A stretch of DNA of 39,786 nt from an uncultured Nitrosomonadales bacterium (lineage in GTDB: Bacteria > Pseudomonadota > Gammaproteobacteria > Burkholderiales > Gallionellaceae): contig CAIOSY010000170.1 of NCBI GenBank assembly GCA_903861075.1, positions 1-39,786 of the forward strand, in the 5' to 3' direction. The notes below the pieces were generated by a model, which saw only the letters and a list, made by a program, of their open reading frames with translations, was not told the DNA's origin and ran no database searches. Made by a program: the position numbers and the translations under genes. This document shows positions 16,150-24,954 of this stretch, in pieces. The stretch's first letter is position 1, and every line of letters begins with the position of its first letter.

Positions 16150-18135
16150 ATGAACAACTCACTTTCCCTGGTACTGATTTTATTAGCCACTGCCGTACTG
16201 GTAGTCGTGGCATGCCGCATCCTGCGTTTACCTGTCATGTTAGGTTATCTGGCGGTGGGAATTTTGATCGGCCCTCATACGCTGGGCTGGATACCCGACG
16301 CCCCCAGCACGCGCAATTTCGCCGAATTCGGGGTGGTTTTTCTAATGTTCAGTATTGGCCTTGAGTTTAGCTTAAGCAGACTGAAATCCATGAAACGCAC
16401 GGTATTTGGCTTGGGGGGCGCGCAAGTGCTCAGCACAACGCTACTCGTGATGGGCGCTGCATGGGCTTTTGACATAGACTGGCGTACGGGATTGGCCTTA
16501 GGCGGACTGCTTTCCATGTCATCCACGGCCATCGTCAGCAAGATGCTGGTAGAACGCGCCGAGCTAAATTTACCTTACGGCCAGCAAATGATGGGCGTAT
16601 TACTGTTTCAGGATTTAGCCGTTGTCCCGTTGCTGATCATTATTCCGGCAATAGCCTCTCAACCTGACCATATTGCCAGCACACTGGGACTGGCGATACT
16701 CAAGGCGGGACTGGTCTTGCTGCTTTTACTGGTATTCGGCCAGCGCATTATGCGTAGCTGGCTGCATATGGTGGCAGGTCAAAAATCTTCCGAGCTTTTC
16801 ACCTTAAATGTTTTATTTATTACGCTAGGATTGGCATATCTGACTGACTCAGCCGGATTATCTTTAGCGCTAGGCGCTTTTGTTGCAGGGATGCTGATTT
16901 CGGAGACCGAATATCGTTATCAGGTTGAAGAAGATATAAAACCTTTTCGCGATGTCTTGCTCGGACTGTTTTTCATCACCATAGGCATGAAGCTGAACGT
17001 AGCCAGCATTGCCGCCAACTTTGGCTGGATTTTGCTCGCCCTGCCCGCGCTGATATTACTCAAAGCGCTGCTATTGGCTGCACTGGCGCGCATTCTTGAA
17101 GGAAACTGGGGGGTGGCGCTACGCAGCGGCATCGGTCTGGCACAAGCCGGGGAATTTGGCTTCGTGTTACTGACGCTTACCGAAAGCTCGCATCTGTTAT
17201 CAGGAGCGGCATTACAAATCACGCTGGCAACAATGTTATTGTCCATGCTGGCAGCCCCTTTTTTAATTCAATATGGTGAAGCAATCGCGAGACGATTTTC
17301 AGCCGACGAATGGACTAACCGCGCTTTACAAATACATCAGATTGCGATTAAAAGCATGGCCAGCACCGGACATATCATCTTGTGCGGCTATGGTCGCAGC
17401 GGACAAAAACTCGCCAGCATACTCGAAGATGAAAAGTTATGTTTTATTGCCCTTGATCTGGACTCTCAACAAATAAGAACGGCGGCGGCAGCCAAAAAAA
17501 GCGTGGTTTATGGTGATGCTGCAAAACGCGAAGTGCTGCTGGCTGCGGGATTGATGCGGGCCCGGGTGTTAGTCGTCACTTATTCGGACAAACAATCCGC
17601 CCTATCCATTTTGCGCCATGTTAAAGAGCTTCGTCCCGACTTACCTGTCGTCGTGCGGGCTTACGATGACAGCAATCTGGATGTACTCAAAAATGCGGGG
17701 GCGGCCGAGGTGGTGGCGGAAGTCCTCGAAGGCAGTGTCATGCTCGCCTCTCAAGCGCTGCTATTGGCGGGCGTGCCACTTAACCGGGTCATTCGTCACG
17801 TGCAAAAAAATCGGGCCCGGCGGTATGCCATGTTTAGCGGTTATGTGCATCCGGAGCCGGACGATCTGGACAGGAGCGATGCAATGCAAGCCCGTTTTTT
17901 AAATATTTTGCTCAAAGAGGATTCATACTCAGTCGGTCGCAGCTTAGCAGAGGCAGAACTTGATGCGCTCAATATTGAAGCGAAGGCACTGCGTCGTTAT
18001 AACGTCAACGGCGCACAACCGAGTCCGGATATGATTTTACAGGCAGGCGATGTGCTCGTCTTGCTAGGCTTACCTGAAGACTTAACGCAGGCAGAAATGC
18101 GCTTACATCACGGCAATAACAGGGAATACAATTAA
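16150..18135 (+). CDS. Monovalent cation:proton antiporter-2 (KefB/KefC type)
   Basis: CPA2-family inner-membrane potassium/proton exchanger or efflux system. About 12 hydrophobic helices fill residues 1-390. A TrkA-N/RCK nucleotide-binding domain begins near 405 with HIILCGYGRSGQKLASIL, and a TrkA-C domain (about 575-655) closes the protein. I start it at ATG 16150 (661 residues) rather than the TTG 57 bp upstream, whose extra residues are not membrane-like. It diverges from kdsD. PtsN regulates potassium transport in other bacteria, so the nearby ptsN is suggestive. Whether it is glutathione-gated like KefC is not visible. Confidence 0.88.
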   Translation: MNNSLSLVLILLATAVLVVVACRILRLPVMLGYLAVGILIGPHTLGWIPDAPSTRNFAEFGVVFLMFSIGLEFSLSRLKSMKRTVFGLGGAQVLSTTLLVMGAAWAFDIDWRTGLALGGLLSMSSTAIVSKMLVERAELNLPYGQQMMGVLLFQDLAVVPLLIIIPAIASQPDHIASTLGLAILKAGLVLLLLLVFGQRIMRSWLHMVAGQKSSELFTLNVLFITLGLAYLTDSAGLSLALGAFVAGMLISETEYRYQVEEDIKPFRDVLLGLFFITIGMKLNVASIAANFGWILLALPALILLKALLLAALARILEGNWGVALRSGIGLAQAGEFGFVLLTLTESSHLLSGAALQITLATMLLSMLAAPFLIQYGEAIARRFSADEWTNRALQIHQIAIKSMASTGHIILCGYGRSGQKLASILEDEKLCFIALDLDSQQIRTAAAAKKSVVYGDAAKREVLLAAGLMRARVLVVTYSDKQSALSILRHVKELRPDLPVVVRAYDDSNLDVLKNAGAAEVVAEVLEGSVMLASQALLLAGVPLNRVIRHVQKNRARRYAMFSGYVHPEPDDLDRSDAMQARFLNILLKEDSYSVGRSLAEAELDALNIEAKALRRYNVNGAQPSPDMILQAGDVLVLLGLPEDLTQAEMRLHHGNNREYN

Positions 18136-18146
18136 AAAACCAATGC

Positions 18147-18192
18147 AATAATTCGCAACGAAGTGTAGCAAACTTCCTGTTTAACAAGCACA
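18147..18192 (-). repeat. Shared 5' element, copy 1
   Basis: Carries the 16-base core AGTGTAGCAAACTTCC on the plus strand, followed by TGTTTAA. The core recurs at 18771-18809 and 19173-19210 with C or T at the last position. This copy lies beyond the DUF2442 stop, just past the antiporter gene. Confidence 0.8.
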
Positions 18193-18223
18193 ACCGCCCA
18201 CCAATATCTGCTTCACAAACGGG

Positions 18224-18481
18224 TTAACGTAACACCCACTGACCGTGCTGCTTGATTTCCCGGTACATCGCATCTGGAGCAATATCAATATCTCCCGGCC
18301 AAGTTACAACGCCAGAATCTAAATAGGCGCGACAAAAAAAATCCGGTTCTTTCAGCGGTTCAAACACGCCGAAGAGGTGACTGAGTTCAAACCTGACTTT
18401 ACCCCGCGTACCATCTGCGAAACGTACTTGCATACTCAAATCCGAATCAGTGGCTAATTCAACAACGTCCCATTCCATCAT
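18224..18481 (-). CDS. DUF2442 domain-containing protein
   Basis: 85 residues from the ATG at 18481, chosen for the AGAGGG five bases upstream. MMEWDVVELATDSDLSMQVRFADGTRG and the later SGVVTWPGDIDIAPDAMY match the DUF2442 family. It lies 10 bp after a DUF4160 gene. The two families are often adjacent, and are listed by some as putative toxin-antitoxin pairs, but function is unproven. Conserved acidic residues and the absence of membrane segments suggest a soluble protein. Confidence 0.85.
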   Translation of the reverse strand: MMEWDVVELATDSDLSMQVRFADGTRGKVRFELSHLFGVFEPLKEPDFFCRAYLDSGVVTWPGDIDIAPDAMYREIKQHGQWVLR

Positions 18482-18491
18482 CTTTATCCCT

Positions 18492-18752
18492 CTACTGCAA
18501 AGGTGGAATCTGCTTGGGCGGATGCTTGGCAGCGCATAAATCCCAATCACTCAACAATTCGTTTTGATGCAACTCCGCCCAATCCAGCACCAATTCTTGC
18601 GCACGTCGCGGCCAAAGACCTTCAGAAAGTTCCAGCCTCTGGATATCCACCACAGCCTTGAATTCGGCGTACTCAACGTGGAAATGCGGCGGTGCGTGAT
18701 CATCAAAAAACATCTTAATGAAAATTCCGTAAAACATACTGATCGTTGGCAT
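18492..18752 (-). CDS. DUF4160 domain-containing protein
   Basis: 86 residues starting MPTISMFYGIFIKMFFDDHAP, with PPHFHVEY straight after: the His-rich DUF4160 signature. GAGG lies six bases before the ATG. A longer reading would translate the repeat element upstream and is rejected. It is the first gene of a two-gene unit with DUF2442, directly behind copy 2 of the shared 5' element. Role unknown; a toxin-like partner has been suggested for such pairs. Confidence 0.86.
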   Translation of the reverse strand: MPTISMFYGIFIKMFFDDHAPPHFHVEYAEFKAVVDIQRLELSEGLWPRRAQELVLDWAELHQNELLSDWDLCAAKHPPKQIPPLQ

Positions 18753-18770
18753 AACGTACCTCACATAACA

Positions 18771-18809
18771 ATGTTGCGCAGTGTAGCAAACTTCTTGTTT
18801 AAACAGCAC
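18771..18809 (-). repeat. Shared 5' element, copy 2, upstream of DUF4160
   Basis: Same core as the other two copies, with a T at the variable base. On the minus strand it reads TTTAAACAAGAAGTTTGC followed by TACACTGCG, where TGC-TACACT resembles an extended -10. It ends about 20 bp before the DUF4160 start. Confidence 0.8.
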
Positions 18810-18840
18810 AAAAAACAGGGGAGACCGAAGTCTCCCTTTT
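18810..18840 (-). terminator. Terminator after the small coiled-coil gene (shared sequence, copy 1)
   Basis: On the minus strand GGGAGAC and GTCTCCC pair around a TTCG loop and six Ts follow. It lies 73 bp past the stop of the 18909-19151 gene. Core sequence and 3' flank are shared with 19614-19648. Confidence 0.8.
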
Positions 18841-18908
18841 TGATTTTGCGATTTGTTGCCGAATGAGTTAAACAAGACGCGCTATCTCGTTCGTGGACAC
18901 CATTCAAA

Positions 18909-19151
18909 TCAATGTCCAACTTTGAGTAATGTAACCAGCAATGCAACCTGTCCCAGTGCAATTCCCATCATCCATTTCACCAGCTCAGTTTTCAATTCAG
19001 CGATGCGCAAGTCCAAGTCCGCTTTGGTCACCAGACGCTCATTGATTAAATCAGCAACCGTTTCAGCCTGAACTTCAGCTTGCTCCTCAGTAAAACCAAC
19101 CGCCTTCATTTTTTTGATGTAGGCATGCGTATCGAAAATAGCTACGCTCAT
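18909..19151 (-). CDS. Small coiled-coil membrane protein (DUF1640-like)
   Basis: 80 residues from the ATG at 19151, set by AAGGAG six bases upstream. Residues 1-25 hold AYIKKMKAVGFTEEQAEVQAE, 26-52 form a charged helix with a likely coiled coil (LVTKADLDLRIAELKTEL), and 55-75 are a C-terminal membrane helix. This matches the CCDC90/DUF1640 group of small proteins, which in bacteria are uncharacterised. Copy 3 of the shared element lies just upstream. It may anchor or oligomerise at the membrane; that is inference. Confidence 0.8.
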   Translation of the reverse strand: MSVAIFDTHAYIKKMKAVGFTEEQAEVQAETVADLINERLVTKADLDLRIAELKTELVKWMMGIALGQVALLVTLLKVGH

Positions 19152-19172
19152 TATTTTCTCCTTTTTGCTTAA

Positions 19173-19210
19173 GGTTCGCAGTGTAGCAAACTTCTTGTTT
19201 AAGAAGAACA
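19173..19210 (-). repeat. Shared 5' element, copy 3, upstream of the coiled-coil gene
   Basis: Same core as copy 2. In all three copies one minus-strand frame reads N-K/R-K-F-A-T-L-R, because the DNA is repeated; this is not a protein motif. Confidence 0.8.
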
Positions 19211-19254
19211 GACGGCCTATCACAGGCCAGAACAACATGTAGCCTACATGGGAA

Positions 19255-19575
19255 TTATGCGTGATGCTGCCTTGCACTATCCGATTTCTTATCGTCACCT
19301 GCTACAAAGGCAAAAACCAATGCGACTAGGCCAAATATAAGCACAGCCCCCATACCCAATAAAGCAGCCGTTTCCATAGTCATGTTAATCCTCCATTGCA
19401 AGAAGTAGTGTTGCGATAACCTGCAAGCTATCCACCAAAAGAAAGCGCCTAGCAAAACAACGGGTGCGCTTATAGAATAGCCAAGTACACCAAGACCTAT
19501 ACCACCCAGTGTTGAAACCTTCTTCAACTCATCAGCGATGGACTTCCGAACTTCCCTGTTAAATCTTAGTTTCAT
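19255..19575 (-). CDS. Small two-helix membrane protein, unrecognised family
   Basis: I do not recognise it. From the ATG at 19575 it has 106 residues: a charged N-terminus (MKLRFNREVRKSIADELKK), a Gly-rich hydrophobic stretch (about 23-53), a second helix (about 70-92, AALLGMGAVLIFGLVALVFAFV) and a polar tail ending QHHA. The start lies six bases after a TATAAT, so the message may be leaderless. Inside the frame GGAGG precedes another ATG by six bases, which could yield a separate 42-residue product with the second helix only. Confidence 0.6.
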   Translation of the reverse strand: MKLRFNREVRKSIADELKKVSTLGGIGLGVLGYSISAPVVLLGAFFWWIACRLSQHYFLQWRINMTMETAALLGMGAVLIFGLVALVFAFVAGDDKKSDSARQHHA

Positions 19576-19581
19576 CGGTGC

Positions 19582-19609
19582 ATTATAGCCAAGGAATACT
19601 GCAATTCCT
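19582..19609 (-). promoter_or_regulatory. Promoter -10 and inverted repeat of the small membrane gene
   Basis: TATAAT (19582-19587, minus strand) lies six bases before the ATG. Just upstream of it, AGGAAT and ATTCCT (19592-19597 and 19604-19609) form a perfect 6-bp inverted repeat with a 6-bp spacer, a possible operator. No -35 matches well. Confidence 0.45.
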
Positions 19610-19613
19610 AGCA

Positions 19614-19648
19614 CAAAAAAACAGGGGAGACCGAAGTCTCCCCTGTTT
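19614..19648 (-). terminator. Rho-independent terminator of the cytochrome-porin gene (shared sequence, copy 2)
   Basis: A 13-bp perfect stem (19619-19631 with 19636-19648) closed by TTCG on the minus strand is followed by a run of seven Ts. It lies 49 bp past the stop at 19698. Confidence 0.9.
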
Positions 19649-19697
19649 AGATCATGCTAACGATTCGTTGATTGCGGTTTGGGCAATCAACTCATAA

Positions 19698-21071
19698 TTA
19701 GAATGCTGTTTCGAGCAACAGTGTTGTTGCGGTCTTGCCAAGTGGATTAACTTGGTTAGTCCAGTAGCTGCCAGACTGAGTGGTGTAATGCAAGCTCAGG
19801 CCCATGTTTTGAGCCAGTTCATATGTTGCACCAACTAAAACAGCATTATCCTTAGCAGAGTTACCTGCTACGACACCTGCTTGCACGAGTGAGGCTGCAG
19901 TAACCGCATCGTTAGCATCACGTGTTGCAGTACGGAATGCAAGTTGAACTGTTCCGTGAGGAATCAGTGCCATTTCGGCGGCAACGTTAAGTGTTGTCGT
20001 TGCAATTCCATTTGCACTTTGATTAAACGACAGGATGTTGGCGCCGGCAGCATTAACTGCTACTGCAGCTGGAGCGCGACCATAGCCTACGTAAATACCT
20101 GTTGCGAAACCTGCAATTTCACCTTGCATTTGACCGTCGATGATCGTTGCCTTGGTATTGGAGCCGGTAACCATGCTCGAACCGCTAAAGCTTTGGATAC
20201 CAACTGCAGAATCGAAGCCGGCCAGATCAAATGTCGCTGCTGCGCGAGCGTAAGTCAGTGGAAGGCTGTTTGCACCGCCAACCATGTTGTTACCTGCTGA
20301 TTCGTAACGGCCTATATTGACAAAGCCCATGGTGTTGTTAGCAACAAAAGAAACGCCGGATGCATCACCCTTGGTGCCCAGATATTGAGCGGCGTAAGCA
20401 GCATTTACGTGTTGATTGGATGGGCCTGTGTTACCCATCATTTTGTGGGTGCCAACTGCACCGGTGTTCAGAATTTCATAGCTGTATGCTGCGCCTTGAC
20501 CAACATCAGAGTAAGCGACCATACCTACGCGTGCATCGCCAACTGGGAACAACATGGCCAATTTTGCAGATGACGCAACACCGCCGCCAGGAGTTGTGTA
20601 GCCAGTAGCGGGTGCTAGAGCGCCCCCAGGTGCTGCTGCTGTACCAGTTACAGCATTTGGACCGCCGCCGCCCATACCCAATTCAGCCAAGAAGCCTGCG
20701 AATTCAGAGATTCGACCGCCTACGAATATTGAAAATTCACCGCCGGTGCTTGGAACCAGCCACTTAGGTGCGGCATTTGCTTGTCCTGCGCTGCTCGATT
20801 GTGTTTGGTAAGCAACAGTTGTGAAAACGCCCAGATTCAATACATTAGGGATATCCAGATGTTCGCCTTCGATCTTGCCTTGAGCGCCCATCATGGTGAA
20901 GCCGGCGCTCTTAAATGCGCGACCGAAACCATTCAGCAAAGGGAAATGTTGGAAGTGACAAGCTGAACAAGCCATGCCAGTTTGACGTGCGAATACAGGC
21001 AATGCAGACGCTTCAGGTGCGAAGGCAGCAACGGCGGTAACCGCTGCGATAGCGAGAACGATTTTTTTCAT
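19698..21071 (-). CDS. Outer-membrane monoheme cytochrome-porin fusion (Cyc2-like architecture)
   Basis: 457 residues. A signal peptide (about 1-23, ending ASA) is followed at once by one c-type heme site, CSACH (C35, C38, H39), inside FARQTGMACSACHFQHFPLLNGFGRAFK. The remaining ~390 residues are Gly/Ala/Ser/Thr-rich alternating strands ending in TTLLLETAF, whose terminal Phe is the usual beta-barrel insertion signal. One heme fused to a porin is the plan of Cyc2 iron oxidases and relatives, which move electrons across the outer membrane. Orthology to Cyc2 is not established. AAGGA precedes the ATG, and a promoter-like TTGACA lies ~90 bp upstream. A separate terminator makes it a single-gene transcript. 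Confidence 0.72.
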   Translation of the reverse strand: MKKIVLAIAAVTAVAAFAPEASALPVFARQTGMACSACHFQHFPLLNGFGRAFKSAGFTMMGAQGKIEGEHLDIPNVLNLGVFTTVAYQTQSSSAGQANAAPKWLVPSTGGEFSIFVGGRISEFAGFLAELGMGGGGPNAVTGTAAAPGGALAPATGYTTPGGGVASSAKLAMLFPVGDARVGMVAYSDVGQGAAYSYEILNTGAVGTHKMMGNTGPSNQHVNAAYAAQYLGTKGDASGVSFVANNTMGFVNIGRYESAGNNMVGGANSLPLTYARAAATFDLAGFDSAVGIQSFSGSSMVTGSNTKATIIDGQMQGEIAGFATGIYVGYGRAPAAVAVNAAGANILSFNQSANGIATTTLNVAAEMALIPHGTVQLAFRTATRDANDAVTAASLVQAGVVAGNSAKDNAVLVGATYELAQNMGLSLHYTTQSGSYWTNQVNPLGKTATTLLLETAF

Positions 21072-21134
21072 GATTTTTCCTTGGATTATATTTTTAAGTG
21101 ACCCAAGACCTCCCTGATGTCACTAGGCTCGAAC

Positions 21135-21162
21135 TTTATCGAAACCGGCCTTATTCTGTCAA
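21135..21162 (-). promoter_or_regulatory. Possible promoter of the cytochrome-porin gene
   Basis: Perfect TTGACA (21157-21162, minus strand) with GATAAA 16 bp downstream (21135-21140). The start codon is 64 bp further, leaving a 5' leader of about 55-60 bases. Confidence 0.45.
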
Positions 21163-21199
21163 AAGAATATCTTCATACTGTTGTTTTTTTACAACAACC

Positions 21200-21831
21200 T
21201 TACAAGCGATGTTGAGCTGCGGGCAAATATCTTATATCGCTGATTTTCACATCCACGCAGGCCGGATAGCGACTGTCTTTGCTAACCCAAACCGTACGCA
21301 TCCCCAGCTTTTTGGCTGCCTGCAAATTTTCCAGACTGTCTTCGACCATCACACATTGCGCCGCTTGCACGCGATACCGCCGCATAATATGCCGAAAACC
21401 CGACACATCCGGCTTGGGACGATAACGGGTTTGCTCAACGGCGATCACATCCTCAAATAAATCCGTCACCCGTAACAGCTTCAAAACCTCGCGCGCGTAA
21501 ACTTGCGGGCCATTGGAAAAAATGATTTTCCTGCCCTGCACCGCCTGCAACACCTGACGTAAATAACGGGTGCGCACGACCATTTTGTCCAATTCAGGAA
21601 ACTGATGGGTATGCAATAAAAAATGGGCAGGATCGGTGCCGTGATGACGCATCAAACCGGCGAGCGTCGCCCCGTACCGACGCCAGTAATGTTGACGCAA
21701 CGCATTCGCATCCGTCAAAGACAATTGCAAATGACGCTGCAAATAAGCCGTCATACTTTGATTGATGTGCGGAAAAATGGACGGCCTTGCATCATGCAAG
21801 GTATTGTCCAGATCAAATATCCACAGCGTCA

Positions 21832-21832
<1 letters not shown>
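21200..21832 (-). CDS. HAD-family pyrimidine 5'-nucleotidase
   Basis: 210-residue HAD hydrolase of the pyrimidine 5'-nucleotidase group, probably dephosphorylating UMP/CMP or related nucleotides. Motif I is DLDNTL (D7 and D9), motif II is IFSNGP, and motif III/IV region contains KPDVSGF and VEDSLENLQAAKKLGM. The start is a GTG overlapping the argB stop by one base, so it is translated with argB. This argB-HAD arrangement is common in betaproteobacteria. The substrate is inferred from family only. Confidence 0.87.
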
Positions 21833-22731
<899 letters not shown>

Positions 22732-22758
22732 TTAAGCCTTGAATTTTACACCAATCTT

Positions 22759-24666
22759 TCATTCTTCACGAAACGGGAATTCCAAAACAAATTCGCTACC
22801 GACACCCGGCTGACTACTCACCCGTATCCGCCCGCCCATCAACTCGACCAGTTTTTGACTGATACTCAAACAGAGTCCGGTGCCGCCGTATTTACGGGTG
22901 ATGCTTTCATCCGCCTGCGTGAACGGCTTGAACAAGTGTGCGATTTCATCCTCATTCATGCCAATACCGTTATCTATGACGCGCATCAAAATTTGCATTT
23001 CTCCGGTTTCGAGATGCTCAAGCTCGATGCGCAAGCTAACCTTGCCGTGGTCGCGATGAGGCCCGCCGGTAAATTTAATCGCATTATCCAGCAGATGAAG
23101 CAAAACCTGACGCAAACGCATCGGATCAGTGACTATCCATTGCGGCACATCAGGCGCGACAAACAAAGTCAAGTCAACCCGCTTACTTTCAGCAAGCGCA
23201 GACAAAATTCGCACCCCGTCTTCCGCGACTTCACGCACCGCAGTACGCGTACACTCCACCTTCAATTTACCCGCTTCAATATTTGAGAAATCAAGTATGT
23301 CATTAAGGATGATCAGCAAGGCATTGGCGGATTGAGAGGCAATATTGAGCATACCCTGCTGAGCCGTAGACAAGGTACTTGCCAGCACCACATCCAGCAT
23401 ACCGATTACACCGTTCATGGGCGTGCGAATTTCATGGCTCATATTAGCTAAAAAGGCCTGCTTACTGCGATTGGCTGTATCCGCCTGCATGGCAACCAAC
23501 TGTAAATCCAACGTTTGCTGGCGCACCATACCTTCCAGATCACTGCGATAGCGAGCCAGTTCAAGCTCATTCTCCTTGCGCTGCGTAATATCGGTACGCA
23601 CCGAAATATACCCTATCGGCTTACCCTCCTCGCCCTTAAAAGCCGTAATCGTCGTCATCACCCAGTACAAATTGCCATTTTTGGCGCGATTACACACTTC
23701 GCCCGTCCAGGTATTGCCTTGCGCAATCGTGCGGTACATCTGCCTGAAGAATGCCTTGGAATGAAGCCCCGAATTAACCATGCGGTGCGTCTGCCCTAAT
23801 AACTCGGCACGGGAATAACCGCTAATCCGGCAAAACATATCGTTGACCGAAATGATGCGGCCTCTCACATCGGTTGCGGCAACGATCGCATGCTGATCCA
23901 GTGCCTGCATGGTCGCATCCAGTTTCTGCCTGAGACTTTCCTTGTCCTGATTGAGTGTTTGGGTCAGTTTGACAGCCTTGAAAATCTTGAGTTTTAACTG
24001 TCGTCGCTTGCGCACCTGAGCCTTTTCGATGCGATTTTTTAAGCCGACGAACAGCGCAAACAGCACACACACCAAAACCAGCAAGGCCAACAAAGACAAC
24101 GCTCTTTTTTTCGAAGACTGAATACTCGCCCTGTCCATTTCGACAATCACCGCACCCAGCGGCACAACCGACGGCAGCGCATCAAAATCACTGGTATCCT
24201 GCACCATCTTGGGCGTCAAAATAGGCTGATAAAGCAGGATGGTTTTACCATCGTCATACCATGGCGATTCCTTGTTCACAACCTGCAGCAAATGCAACGT
24301 ATCCTGAACACTCAGCACATTTGCGACGGCTCCCGCTGACAGCGGCCCCAACACCCCGGGTCGCAATCCGGCCATTAACAGCGTTTGCGACGTCGCATCC
24401 AGCACCAGCACAGAGCGAACATCGGCTTCCTGCAGCATTTTTTTAGCGTTTTCGCTCAAAAACTCTCGATTATTGGCATAGACGCCATATTCACTACTGC
24501 CCGCCAGTTGCCGCGCAACCATCGCGCCTCTATCAATCAAACCACGATCAAGCTCATTAAAGCGTTCGTAGGTATAAAACATTTCCAGTACAACCAGTAT
24601 TATCCAAAAAGGCAGACTAATCAGCCAAACAAGCCGCGCTGATTGTGAAGATTTACGAATACTCAT
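22759..24666 (-). CDS. PAS-containing sensor histidine kinase
   Basis: 635 residues from the ATG at 24666. Membrane helices at about 11-30 and 189-208 bracket a ~155-residue periplasmic sensor. A coiled stretch leads to a PAS domain (about 258-368), then HisKA with NMSHEIRTPMNG (phospho-His H411) and a HATPase (about 515-632). It is BarA-like in layout but has no receiver or HPt domain and no adjacent regulator. The ATP-lid glycine box reads GTGLCLSI instead of GTGLGLSI, putting a Cys at about residue 599. Signal and partner are unknown. Confidence 0.85.
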   Translation of the reverse strand: MSIRKSSQSARLVWLISLPFWIILVVLEMFYTYERFNELDRGLIDRGAMVARQLAGSSEYGVYANNREFLSENAKKMLQEADVRSVLVLDATSQTLLMAGLRPGVLGPLSAGAVANVLSVQDTLHLLQVVNKESPWYDDGKTILLYQPILTPKMVQDTSDFDALPSVVPLGAVIVEMDRASIQSSKKRALSLLALLVLVCVLFALFVGLKNRIEKAQVRKRRQLKLKIFKAVKLTQTLNQDKESLRQKLDATMQALDQHAIVAATDVRGRIISVNDMFCRISGYSRAELLGQTHRMVNSGLHSKAFFRQMYRTIAQGNTWTGEVCNRAKNGNLYWVMTTITAFKGEEGKPIGYISVRTDITQRKENELELARYRSDLEGMVRQQTLDLQLVAMQADTANRSKQAFLANMSHEIRTPMNGVIGMLDVVLASTLSTAQQGMLNIASQSANALLIILNDILDFSNIEAGKLKVECTRTAVREVAEDGVRILSALAESKRVDLTLFVAPDVPQWIVTDPMRLRQVLLHLLDNAIKFTGGPHRDHGKVSLRIELEHLETGEMQILMRVIDNGIGMNEDEIAHLFKPFTQADESITRKYGGTGLCLSISQKLVELMGGRIRVSSQPGVGSEFVLEFPFREE

Positions 24667-24954
24667 GATAAAAATCCCCACTACATATATTGATTTCAAC
24701 AAATAAATTTATTTGCAGCAGGAAGATTAGCGCTTGAACATTGCAACAGTATTACTCAGAGGCAGCGTACTTTTAAAAGCCCGTGATAAATTGCAACAGC
24801 TCGTGCCAAAAAAGCATGAGGGGTATATACGATGAAAGATAGCGCAAAAGACAAGGCCAGTTTACAGCGCCAGGCGACGCTTATGCGCTCCCGTCTTCTG
24901 AACGTTCTGCGAGGTGCGCGCCTCACGCGCTGTGACACGCACCTAACGGTAATA
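24667..24954. other. 288-bp intergenic stretch between histidine kinase and copper chaperone genes
   Basis: Both flanking genes point left, so this lies upstream of the kinase. An imperfect hairpin with AGGTGCG/CGCACCT arms (24912-24918 and 24938-24944) sits just past the chaperone stop but has no T-tract. A plus-strand ATG at 24832 with GAGGGG opens a frame that runs into the antisense of the chaperone gene, so a real protein is doubtful. Confidence 0.5.

Noticed and set aside
18761-18961. Short minus-strand frame containing LNKKFATLR, a string seen in two other frames nearby
   Set aside because: The shared peptide comes from translating the repeated DNA element; none of these frames has a ribosome site and one contains a terminator.
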